From assembly GCA_964579675.1 (NCBI GenBank), contig CAZOIA010000273.1:1-6376 (forward strand): a stretch of DNA of 6,376 nucleotides, written 5' to 3'. A program made the translations under genes and the position numbers. Below are positions 1-5,854 of the stretch, piece by piece (position 1 is the first letter of the stretch; every line of letters begins with the position of its first letter). The notes under the pieces are model-generated. The model saw nothing but the letters and a program-made list of their open reading frames with translations. It was not told the origin of the DNA and ran no database searches. The DNA is from CAZOIA01 sp964579675. GTDB taxonomy: Bacteria > Planctomycetota > Phycisphaerae > UBA1845 > PWPN01.

Positions 1-105
1 GACGGGATCAGGTTCCTGCGCCGGCGGTTCCAGCCGAGGAGAACGCGAGGTGGTCGCGGTAGAGCAGAAGCGCTCGACCGGTCGTCGCTGGTTGGATGTT
101 TACCG
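1..105. other. Unassigned edge sequence downstream of the minus-strand secreted protein gene
   Basis: This is the stretch past the stop codon of the minus-strand gene. I see no hairpin followed by a T-run and no RNA gene. On the plus strand one frame is open from the window edge to a TAG at 60-62 (tail about 19 residues, Ala/Pro/Arg-rich). It could be the end of a convergent gene, but that is too short to support. Confidence 0.3.
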
Positions 106-1716
106 TCAGGGGGCGGCCGCACCTTCACACGCAGGATCGGCCTGCACCCCGGGTCCGCTAGCACAGGCTTCGAAGGCGGATAAGTCGTCCGTATCGACGT
201 CCCCATCGCCCGTCCCGCCGGCGTCGCGGTCAAAGCAGGTGCAGTCGCCGACCACGGTCGCGGGCCCGGGGCCGGTGAAACACGCCTGGAACGCCCCGAA
301 GTCGTCCTGATCCACGTCGGCGTCCACGTCGCTGTCCGCAAACGGCACCGGGCAGCACAGCGTGTTGGCGCAGCTCGTGCCGGGGCCATTGAACCGGCCG
401 CCCATCGTCTGGCAGCCTAGTTCGCTGACCTCCACACAGGTGGCGTCCGGCAGGCAGCAGGCACCGTCCTGCAAGTAGCCCAGACCGCCGTACAGAGCCA
501 CGCCATCGAACGCGATAAAACCGGCCTTGGTGTTCTGGAACCCGCCGCCGTCACATCTTGTGTCGCCCACTCTGGTGCAGCGGGTGTTGCCCACGCAGGC
601 ATATCGACTGTTCATGAGCTCGCAGCCTGTGCCGGCCCCGCCGCGCAGCTTATTGAATGGGCCGTCGTACTGGCGGGTGATGCCCGTGACCCAACTCTCC
701 ACCCACTCGCCCGTGTCCCAGTCTTTCGTCCTGTGATAGATATCCACGGTGCTGGTCTTGATGGTGAGCACGACCGTGTTGGTCTTCTTTCCGAGGACGA
801 AGTAATTATTCCCGGTCTTCTGGTATACGGGTGGCGTTTCGCCTGGGGGCCCGGCGTGATCGGGATGAACGATCCGCCACTTCAGGCCGTCGTAAAACGA
901 CAGGTAGGGGTTTCGTGGCACCTGATCCCACCATTCATCACAGTGGCAGGGATCGTTGTCCAACAGCGCGTTCACCCCGACCGCCAGCGCGGCCCGGACG
1001 TTCGTCTGGAGCGGCGGACACCTGGCGGGGCCGACGGTCCGAGGCTCGTAGGACTGGCAGACGTGCGGCCAGGCGATGTGCGGGCCGTAGTTCTGAGGCC
1101 CACACAGGTAGAAGCAGCTATCGCAACCCGGAACCTCCTCTACCCCCACCTTGACATAGTCCATCGGCGCCCGAGCGTCTTCGAGGGCCAACTCCAGATA
1201 ACCCGTGTCGTATTGCACGTGCGTGGCGGTCTGGACGCCGCCGCTCATATCGAACCGCAGCACCAACGGCTCGTCGTCTGTGCCCTCGGCCGTGGTGACC
1301 TGGCTGCCATACTTGTATTGAATGTATGGGACCAGGTCCACGGTCTGCTGGCCGAGCTGGGCATCGCCCTGGCACGGGTACCGGCCGCCGAACGGCCCCG
1401 AGGTCAGGAACCGCGTATCCTCCTCCACCGTGAACTGCGTGCCGCACAGGCCGTTGGGATTGGTGGAGCTGGGCACCCACACCGCGCGTATCGCCCCGAC
1501 ACTTTTCGGCGACCCGGTCGCGCAGGGCATGGGCGGCGGCGGTGGGCACGGTGGAGCCCCCTGACAATACCGGTCGAAATCGTCGCAGAAGATCGCGCCG
1601 GATTGACACGAAGGCGTGCCGGGAGGATAGGCACTGTTACACCAGGTATCAGCCAGGACGTTGGCGGGGGTGGCCACAAGACAGATGACCACAACCAGGA
1701 GTACTTGCACTTTCAT
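106..1716 (-). CDS. Secreted cysteine-rich protein with C-terminal dockerin-like calcium-binding repeats
   Basis: This 536-residue protein is predicted to be exported. Residues 1-22 form a signal peptide: Lys at 2, a hydrophobic run at 3-16, and a Val-Leu-Ala cleavage site before Asp23. The mature N-terminus (about 25-50) is cysteine-rich and contains the Cys-Asp-Asp-Phe-Asp motif at 44-48, followed by a Pro-rich stretch (55-64). The middle (75-410) is a long region with scattered cysteines, probably a beta-rich lectin/LamG-like fold; its function is unknown. Residues 417-455 carry a Gly-Ala-Cys-Cys-Leu-Pro cysteine motif that I recognise from planctomycete secreted proteins. The tail holds two Asp-rich loops, 461-472 (Asp at alternating positions, then Phe473) and 496-511 (with an insertion), each followed by an Ala-Phe-x-Ala-Cys helix and Gly-Pro-Gly. 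This resembles a dockerin type I pair. The start is supported by GGAGGG 9 nt upstream. No catalytic residues are recognised, so its role in glycan binding or surface anchoring is inference. Confidence 0.85.
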   Translation of the reverse strand: MKVQVLLVVVICLVATPANVLADTWCNSAYPPGTPSCQSGAIFCDDFDRYCQGAPPCPPPPPMPCATGSPKSVGAIRAVWVPSSTNPNGLCGTQFTVEEDTRFLTSGPFGGRYPCQGDAQLGQQTVDLVPYIQYKYGSQVTTAEGTDDEPLVLRFDMSGGVQTATHVQYDTGYLELALEDARAPMDYVKVGVEEVPGCDSCFYLCGPQNYGPHIAWPHVCQSYEPRTVGPARCPPLQTNVRAALAVGVNALLDNDPCHCDEWWDQVPRNPYLSFYDGLKWRIVHPDHAGPPGETPPVYQKTGNNYFVLGKKTNTVVLTIKTSTVDIYHRTKDWDTGEWVESWVTGITRQYDGPFNKLRGGAGTGCELMNSRYACVGNTRCTRVGDTRCDGGGFQNTKAGFIAFDGVALYGGLGYLQDGACCLPDATCVEVSELGCQTMGGRFNGPGTSCANTLCCPVPFADSDVDADVDQDDFGAFQACFTGPGPATVVGDCTCFDRDAGGTGDGDVDTDDLSAFEACASGPGVQADPACEGAAAP

Positions 1717-1725
1717 TTTGATCGA

Positions 1726-1731
1726 CCCTCC
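1726..1731 (-). promoter_or_regulatory. Ribosome binding site of the secreted dockerin-like protein gene
   Basis: On the minus strand the sequence reads GGAGGG and ends 9 nt before the ATG at 1716-1714. It is a strong Shine-Dalgarno match that fixes the start in front of the signal peptide. Confidence 0.75.
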
Positions 1732-1798
1732 ACAACATGAAAGAAGAAGGCGCTATGGTCCCCATAATTGCGTTCACTTCGTCCTCAAACCATGTAAA

Positions 1799-1827
1799 TG
1801 TATACTCTTTATGGACGGCTGTGTCAA
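1799..1827 (-). promoter_or_regulatory. Sigma-70-like promoter for the secreted dockerin-like protein
   Basis: Read on the minus strand there is a perfect -35 box TTGACA (1827-1822), a 17-bp spacer and a -10 box TATACA (1804-1799, 4 of 6 consensus bases). Transcription would start near 1791, leaving a leader of about 75 nt before the RBS and ATG at 1716. Box quality and spacing are seen directly; activity is inferred. Confidence 0.55.
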
Positions 1828-1908
1828 CACAATCGGGGTGGCAGCGGGTCTGTGAGGTGGATCGGAACGATGTCGGCAGGCCCATCCGTCCACGATAAAT
1901 GTAGGTAT

Positions 1909-1949
1909 CTTCGTGCTGCAAACCCTCAGAATCTTCGCGGCGCACGAAG
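1909..1949. repeat. Nested inverted repeat with two mutually exclusive stems
   Basis: CTTCGTGC (1909-1916) is perfectly complementary to GCACGAAG (1942-1949), giving an 8-bp stem, 9 bp if the flanking T-G wobble is counted, with a 25-nt loop. A second CTTCG copy (1933-1937) can instead pair with the CGAAG part (1945-1949) around a 7-nt loop. It lies between the two outward promoters, so neither predicted transcript would include it. An operator, a remnant terminator or an unrecognised small RNA are all possible. There is no T-run after it on either strand. Confidence 0.4.
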
Positions 1950-2033
1950 GCTCTCTCCCGCCCTGGGATGCCGCCCTATGGACCGAAGAACGTCACCCAT
2001 CGCTGCCGCTTGCGGCTTCGCACCCCCGTCCCG

Positions 2034-2062
2034 TTGACACGGATTGCCAAACTGTGTAAACT
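2034..2062 (+). promoter_or_regulatory. Sigma-70-like promoter for the prepilin-type gene
   Basis: A perfect -35 box TTGACA (2034-2039) is followed by a 17-bp spacer and TAAACT (2057-2062, 4 of 6 consensus bases). Transcription would start near 2069. This argues that the in-frame ATG at 2044, which lies inside the promoter spacer, is not the translation start. Confidence 0.55.
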
Positions 2063-2166
2063 CAATAGCGTGGATTGGGGGAGAAAGCCGATCTACAACT
2101 GTAATGGAACGAAGCTCCTTGTCACTTTCGCAATCCGAGGAAGGAGCTGTGAGGGCGGCTCACTCT

Positions 2167-3051
2167 ATGAGAAGCACCCAACGGGCAGGGCGTTTGTTCC
2201 GCGGCTGCGGGTTCACGCTGATCGAGCTGCTGGTGGTCGTGGCGATCATTGCCCTGCTGCTGGCGATCCTGTTGCCGTCGCTTGCGAGGGCCAAGGAACA
2301 CGCAAGGAGGGCCGCCTGTCTGTCGAATCTCCACCAGCAGGGTCTCGGCTTGTCGGCGTATGCGGCGGACCACAAAGGGCTCTTCTCGTGGTCCGCGCGG
2401 TTCAAGTACGCGCTGGCGGAGGGCGAGTACTACCTGATGGGCAACGGGGGTGACGATTGGTGGAAAGTGAACGGAGGGGCTCTCTACCCGAAGTACATCG
2501 GGAACACGCCGCAGGTGTTCTACTGCCCCAGTAACAAGGACGCCGACGCGGACGGCCCGCGGGGCCTGGCCGTCTTCCTGCAACGGCACCGCCATCCCAG
2601 CGTCACCGACCCGGAATACGTGGATTCGCATTACGCCGCTAATGCGCCGATCGGGGGCTACGCGTATGCGGTGCCGGCGGGCGCGGGCCGGTGCCCTCGC
2701 GATGCGGGAAAGAACATGTACCCGTTAGAAGTCATAGAGGGCACCGCGTACTGGGATTATCTGAACGATCCGGACGAGCCCGATCCGTCGTTCCTGGGGG
2801 CTTTTCCTCAGGCAAGCCGGGGGCAACACAACGTACACGCCTTGATGTCGGACGCCTACTTCGGAGGCTACAAGGCCTTCCACCTGAACGGTTTTGACGT
2901 TCTGTTTGGCGATACCCACGCCAGGTGGATCCGTGACCCCGGCAAGCGGATCCAGCGGACCAGCATCGGTTCCGGCACGAGCTACAGCGGCATTGACAGC
3001 GCAACGGCGAAGCGATTCATGGTGTGGGATTACTTCTCCCGCAACCAGTAG
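2167..3051 (+). CDS. Prepilin-type N-terminal cleavage/methylation protein with variant H-X9-DG tail
   Basis: This 294-residue pseudopilin-like protein begins with a short basic leader ending in Gly15, followed by Phe16-Thr-Leu-Ile-Glu20. Prepilin peptidase would cut between Gly15 and Phe16 and leave the conserved Glu at +5. A hydrophobic helix follows (21-39), then Ala-Arg-Ala-Lys and the typical Arg-Ala-Ala-Cys-Leu-Ser-Asn-Leu segment (48-55). The large C-terminal domain is globular. His239 is followed nine residues later by Asp249-Thr250 in a Leu-Phe-Gly-Asp-Thr-His-Ala context, matching the planctomycete H-X9-DG motif except that Thr replaces Gly. Such proteins are thought to be pseudopilins or surface fibres assembled by type II secretion/type IV pilus machinery, but the role of the large planctomycete families is not established. 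I chose the ATG at 2167 because it gives the usual short leader. GAGGG at 2151-2155 lies 11 nt upstream, a slightly long spacing. In-frame ATGs at 2104 and 2044 and a GTG at 2149 are alternatives. Confidence 0.85.
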   Translation: MRSTQRAGRLFRGCGFTLIELLVVVAIIALLLAILLPSLARAKEHARRAACLSNLHQQGLGLSAYAADHKGLFSWSARFKYALAEGEYYLMGNGGDDWWKVNGGALYPKYIGNTPQVFYCPSNKDADADGPRGLAVFLQRHRHPSVTDPEYVDSHYAANAPIGGYAYAVPAGAGRCPRDAGKNMYPLEVIEGTAYWDYLNDPDEPDPSFLGAFPQASRGQHNVHALMSDAYFGGYKAFHLNGFDVLFGDTHARWIRDPGKRIQRTSIGSGTSYSGIDSATAKRFMVWDYFSRNQ

Positions 3052-3093
3052 ACGACCAGGTCCTATCTTTGAATGTCGATGCGATAGAAGGGC

Positions 3094-3112
3094 CGCAGGC
3101 TTTAAGCCCGCG
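3094..3112. repeat. Near-perfect 19-nt palindrome between convergent genes
   Basis: The sequence is symmetric about position 3103, with GGCTT/AAGCC at its core, and all base pairs match except A3097/C3109. It sits in the 112-bp gap between two convergent stop codons. It could fold as a stem of about 8 bp with a 3-nt loop, but no T-run follows in either direction. It may act as a weak bidirectional terminator, or be one copy of a short interspersed palindromic (REP-like) element; similar GC-rich palindromes around a GGCTT core are familiar to me from planctomycete intergenic DNA. Confidence 0.45.
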
Positions 3113-3163
3113 CTCGTTGCCTTGACGTGATCGCGCACGGTGGCTTGGACGGCCGATCAGCCT

Positions 3164-3982
3164 TCACGCATGGGCGAGGATCCGGTCAATACGTCGGGAG
3201 ATGTCAGCTAGGTCGCCGGGTCCCTCGTACGTGAGCGGGCCGTCGTAGCCGTGGCGTTTGAGGGCCGACATGACCGCCGGCCAGTCGGCATCGCCCTCGC
3301 CCACCGGGCAGAACCCGTCGATGTTGCCCACCGCGATCTTGAAGTCCTTGAGGTGGATTCGGGCAATGCGTCTCCCGAGGGTGTCGATCCAGTCCTGCGG
3401 GAACCCGAATTTCAGAACGTTGCCGACGTCAATGTAGGCCTTCACCCCGGGAGAGTTGACGCGATCGATCAGGTCCCGCATCTCCACCGGCGATAGGAGG
3501 AACTGGTTCCAGACGTTCTCGATGGCAATGGCAACGCCGCGATCCTCCGCCTCCGGGGCCAGCTCGCGCAGGGCCTCGAAGGCCAGGTCGAGGGCTTCGG
3601 CATAGCCGGTCACCGGCCTGGTGGGCTGCTCGAAGTGGCTGACCAGGCCGGGCACGACCAGCAGGGCGTCGGTGCCGAGCCACCGGGCGCGGTCCAGACC
3701 GGCGATCGTCCATTCCTTGGCCCGGGCGCGGTCCGCCGGGTCGGGCGAGGTATAGGACGCCTGCCAGAACAGTCCGCAGGCGAGCGAGGCCACCTCCAGG
3801 CCGGTCTCGCGAATCCGATCGCCCAGCTTCCGGCACGCGGTCTCGCCGGTGCTGACGGCCAGCTCACCCTTTGCCTCGAGGGTCGGCTCAAACGCCTCGA
3901 AGCCGGCGTCACCGGCCGCCTTGGCGGCGTCAGCGGGAGAGGTGCCGGCCGGGAACGTCCATCCGTTAATACTCTTTTTCAT
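3164..3982 (-). CDS. Sugar phosphate isomerase/epimerase-like TIM-barrel protein (xylose isomerase-like, COG1082 type)
   Basis: This 272-residue protein lacks a signal peptide and should act in the cytoplasm. Its length and motif order fit the xylose isomerase-like TIM-barrel superfamily (sugar phosphate isomerase/epimerase, related to endonuclease IV). Likely metal or active-site positions are Glu155 in Ile-Glu-Asn, Asp185 in Ile-Asp-Val-Gly-Asn, His210 in Arg-Ile-His-Leu-Lys-Asp-Phe, and Glu253 in Thr-Tyr-Glu-Gly-Pro-Gly, each at the end of a predicted beta strand. The family binds a divalent metal and interconverts keto and aldo sugars or epimers; the substrate cannot be read from sequence. 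The ATG is preceded by GAGG 9 nt upstream on the minus strand. It is divergent from the exported propeller gene and shares its upstream region, so a joint role in sugar catabolism is plausible. A non-enzymatic or inosose/hydroxypyruvate-type activity cannot be excluded. Confidence 0.85.
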   Translation of the reverse strand: MKKSINGWTFPAGTSPADAAKAAGDAGFEAFEPTLEAKGELAVSTGETACRKLGDRIRETGLEVASLACGLFWQASYTSPDPADRARAKEWTIAGLDRARWLGTDALLVVPGLVSHFEQPTRPVTGYAEALDLAFEALRELAPEAEDRGVAIAIENVWNQFLLSPVEMRDLIDRVNSPGVKAYIDVGNVLKFGFPQDWIDTLGRRIARIHLKDFKIAVGNIDGFCPVGEGDADWPAVMSALKRHGYDGPLTYEGPGDLADISRRIDRILAHA

Positions 3983-4027
3983 GGTTGCGTACCTCGCGTC
4001 ATTGGCTCCGGGGTTGTATCAGGTCCC

Positions 4028-4065
4028 TCGCCCGGCGGGGTCCTGGCTAATGCCCGGGCGGGCGA
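4028..4065. repeat. GC-rich inverted repeat in the isomerase/propeller divergent gap
   Basis: TCGCCCG (4028-4034) is perfectly complementary to CGGGCGA (4059-4065) with 24 nt between, and the right half also contains the palindrome GCCCGGGC (4052-4059). It lies downstream of the predicted minus-strand promoter, inside the leader of the isomerase transcript. It could be a regulator site or a leader structure. In GC-rich DNA a 7-bp match has a fair chance of being accidental. Confidence 0.3.
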
Positions 4066-4085
4066 CAAACTCGCTGAGATCGCGC

Positions 4086-4113
4086 ATCATACGCGGTGGT
4101 CAGCCAAGGTCAA
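4086..4113 (-). promoter_or_regulatory. Sigma-70-like promoter for the isomerase/epimerase-like gene
   Basis: Read on the minus strand: TTGACC (4113-4108, 5 of 6), a 16-bp spacer, and TATGAT (4091-4086, 5 of 6). Transcription would start near 4079, giving a leader of about 97 nt that carries the inverted repeat at 4028-4065. The -35 box abuts the ribosome-binding region of the divergent propeller gene, so the two genes are physically entangled. I saw no equally good plus-strand promoter in this gap. Confidence 0.5.
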
Positions 4114-4127
4114 AGGTGAGGTGACTC

Positions 4128-5663
4128 ATGCCCCGGCAGTTGGCCCGACTCGCCCTTTCGGCAATCATGCCCGGTGTGGTTCTATGGTGTCGCTTCCCGG
4201 CCGCCCGGGCCGCGGACGCCCCGGTTCAGATTAAGACCGGCGTCGCCCAGTTGTTTGTCGATGACTTCCTCATCGAATCCGAGAGCGGCTTGAAACGCAC
4301 GCTGCGCCAACCCGACAAAGACGCGGGCGGCAACGTGCCGGTGATCGCGGCCAAGGAGGGAACGACGCTCCTGGCTTACGGCACCATTCTCCACGACCCG
4401 CGGTTGAAACGGCACGTCATGTTTGTCCAGGAGTTCCCGTCGCGGAAGATGTACCGGTGCACCTCGCCGGACGGCCTGGTCTGGGAGCAGGGGGACCACG
4501 CCACCTGGGTGCCGATCGCCTTCGACCTGGATCTCAAACCGCAGAAAGGTGCGAGAGGCCGCTTCGGCATCGACCTGTTCTCGTGTTACTACGACGACAA
4601 GGATACCGAGTACCGTTACAAAGGCTGGTTGTACTTCGCCAACTGCGGAAACGACCTGGAAGGCATTCACTTCGTTCGCTCGACGGACGGCCTGACGTGG
4701 GAGCGCGGTCGGCAGATCATCAACGCGTTCGCCGGACCCGGCGATCCGAGCTGCCGGGAGATTCATCAAGGCGGCCGGGTGGTCTACGGGCCGGGTGACG
4801 TAACCCTCTTCTCCTACGACGCGGCGGAGAACCGCTTCCTGGGCCTCTTCAAGTTCTTCACCGCGAACGCCGTGCCCCCGGGCAACAATCTGCGCTGCCG
4901 GGCCTATGCGTTCCTCGACAAGCTGGACGAACCCTTCGATACGAACCGTATTGACCGGATCGCCCTGCTGCCGCCGGTCGCGGAGGAAGGCGGAGACATG
5001 CCGTTCGACGAGTACTACGCCTCGACGGCCTGGCGTTACGAGTCGCTGTGGCTGGGCGGGCTGAAGGTCTGGCACCACAAAGGGGACTATCCATACTCGG
5101 CTGCCGGCTGCGCGTTCCTTAAGCTCGTCGTGGGCCGCGACGGGCTCCACTGGAAGAAGGTCCCGTTCACCAACAACTCCGGGGCGCCGGAGGTCTTCAT
5201 CCCCAACGGGCCGGAAGGCGGAAATGGCGGACGCAACGACGGGGGGTACATCAGTGAGTTCAGCCAGGGACCGCTCCGCATCGGGGACGAGCTGGTTTAT
5301 TACTACTCCTCCTCGTCCTATGGCAAGAACCGTCCCCCAGGCGAACGCATCCTCGGCGGCGGGATCTTTCGGGCGAGACTGCGGATCGATGGGTTCGTCT
5401 CGGTCGATAGCGGTACGGTGACAACCCAGCCGCTCGCTTTCCAGGGGCAGGGCTTGTCCATCAACGCAGTAGGCCCGATGACCGTAGAGCTGCTGGACGT
5501 CAGCGGCAAATCGCTGGCCGCGGCCACCATCACCGGGGATTCACTGCGGCACGAGGTCACGTTTGGCGGCAAGACGCTCCGCCAACTGGCCCCGGGGGGC
5601 ATTGCCCGGTTACGCTTCACCGTTGGCCGGAAGGGACACCTGTATTCTTTCACCGTGCGGTGA
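4128..5663 (+). CDS. Secreted five-bladed beta-propeller (glycosyl hydrolase-like) protein, activity unknown
   Basis: This 511-residue protein has a signal peptide at 1-28: Arg3/Arg7, a hydrophobic core at 8-20, and Ala-Arg-Ala cleavage before Ala29. The mature part starts with Leu-Phe-Val-Asp-Asp-Phe-Leu-Ile-Glu (42-50), a motif I associate with planctomycete and Lentisphaerae proteins related to the GH32/GH43-type propeller superfamily. Three repeats of the Ser-x-Asp-Gly-x-x-Trp type appear at 113-119, 185-191 and 336-342, as expected for successive propeller blades. After about residue 420 comes a C-terminal beta module with Gly-Asp-Ser-x-Arg-His-Glu-Val (470-477) and a final Leu-Arg-Phe ... 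Leu-Tyr-Ser-Phe strand pattern. Together these suggest an exported glycan-binding or glycan-cleaving protein. Catalytic acids cannot be assigned. The start is supported by AAAGGTGAGG ending 6 nt before the ATG. It lies 191 nt upstream of a heparinase-type lyase gene on the same strand. Confidence 0.75.
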   Translation: MPRQLARLALSAIMPGVVLWCRFPAARAADAPVQIKTGVAQLFVDDFLIESESGLKRTLRQPDKDAGGNVPVIAAKEGTTLLAYGTILHDPRLKRHVMFVQEFPSRKMYRCTSPDGLVWEQGDHATWVPIAFDLDLKPQKGARGRFGIDLFSCYYDDKDTEYRYKGWLYFANCGNDLEGIHFVRSTDGLTWERGRQIINAFAGPGDPSCREIHQGGRVVYGPGDVTLFSYDAAENRFLGLFKFFTANAVPPGNNLRCRAYAFLDKLDEPFDTNRIDRIALLPPVAEEGGDMPFDEYYASTAWRYESLWLGGLKVWHHKGDYPYSAAGCAFLKLVVGRDGLHWKKVPFTNNSGAPEVFIPNGPEGGNGGRNDGGYISEFSQGPLRIGDELVYYYSSSSYGKNRPPGERILGGGIFRARLRIDGFVSVDSGTVTTQPLAFQGQGLSINAVGPMTVELLDVSGKSLAAATITGDSLRHEVTFGGKTLRQLAPGGIARLRFTVGRKGHLYSFTVR

Positions 5664-5790
5664 GGGCCGACTCCCGGAACGCGACGACTTGTCCAATGCA
5701 GGCCGGGCCGTGGCAACAGAAAACGACTCGTGATTGACCATTCATCTGTCCAGACACGTAGTCCTGTTGTCGTCGGTGGTTCCGGAGTTT

Positions 5791-5817
5791 CCGACCTTCG
5801 GGATCAAGATCGGTCGG
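5791..5817 (+). repeat. Short inverted repeat upstream of the lyase gene
   Basis: CCGACC (5791-5796) pairs with GGTCGG (5812-5817) across a 15-nt loop, 37 nt before the lyase start codon. It may be a weak leader hairpin, or chance in GC-rich DNA. No terminator T-run follows. The rest of the 191-nt spacer shows no clear promoter; the best candidate is TTGACC at 5734 with a poor -10. Confidence 0.25.
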
Positions 5818-5840
5818 GTGATGCGAGGAATGACGAAACC

Positions 5841-5846
5841 AAGGAG
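5841..5846 (+). promoter_or_regulatory. Ribosome binding site of the heparinase-type lyase gene
   Basis: AAGGAG lies 8 nt before the ATG at 5855. This near-ideal Shine-Dalgarno fixes the start directly in front of a signal peptide. Confidence 0.8.
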
Positions 5847-5854
5847 CGTGACTC

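Larger units (their letters stand above)
1741..2166. other. Divergent intergenic region with two outward promoters and inverted repeats
   Basis: This gap of about 430 bp separates two divergent genes and holds no convincing coding sequence; the open frames across it have no recognisable product. It contains a minus-strand promoter (1799-1827), a nested inverted repeat (1909-1949), a small perfect hairpin GCCGC-TT-GCGGC (2005-2016), a plus-strand promoter (2034-2062) and an AAGGAG/GAGGG purine stretch before the prepilin start. The 5-mer CTTCG or its complement CGAAG recurs at 1909, 1933, 1945, 1984 and 2016, which may reflect binding sites or may be chance. The predicted 5' untranslated leaders are roughly 75 nt (minus) and 100 nt (plus). 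Confidence 0.6.

Noticed and set aside
3..62. Possible C-terminal tail of a plus-strand gene ending at 62
   Set aside because: Only about 19 residues, with no motif; it cannot be told apart from a chance open frame.
733..1740. Long open frame on the plus strand opposite the secreted dockerin-like gene (about 335 codons)
   Set aside because: It is fully antisense to a gene with a signal peptide, RBS, promoter and recognisable C-terminal repeats. The translated product is Arg/Gly/Val-rich with no domain, as expected of a mirror frame in GC-rich DNA.
1649..2037. Small open frames on both strands in the divergent gap
   Set aside because: They cross predicted promoters and inverted repeats, have no recognisable domain and are not preceded by convincing ribosome binding sites.
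2122..2631. Minus-strand open frame across the prepilin start region
   Set aside because: It is antisense to the prepilin cleavage motif and hydrophobic helix, has no plausible RBS and has a Gln/Arg-rich low-complexity translation.
4182..5150. Long minus-strand open frame inside the propeller gene (about 322 codons)
   Set aside because: It is antisense to a protein with clear propeller repeats; the composition is dominated by Arg, Val and Glu from the complementary codons and shows no motif.
5734..5762. Possible promoter TTGACC with 17-bp spacing before the lyase gene
   Set aside because: The -10 position reads CGTAGT, only 3 of 6 consensus bases, so support is too weak to annotate.
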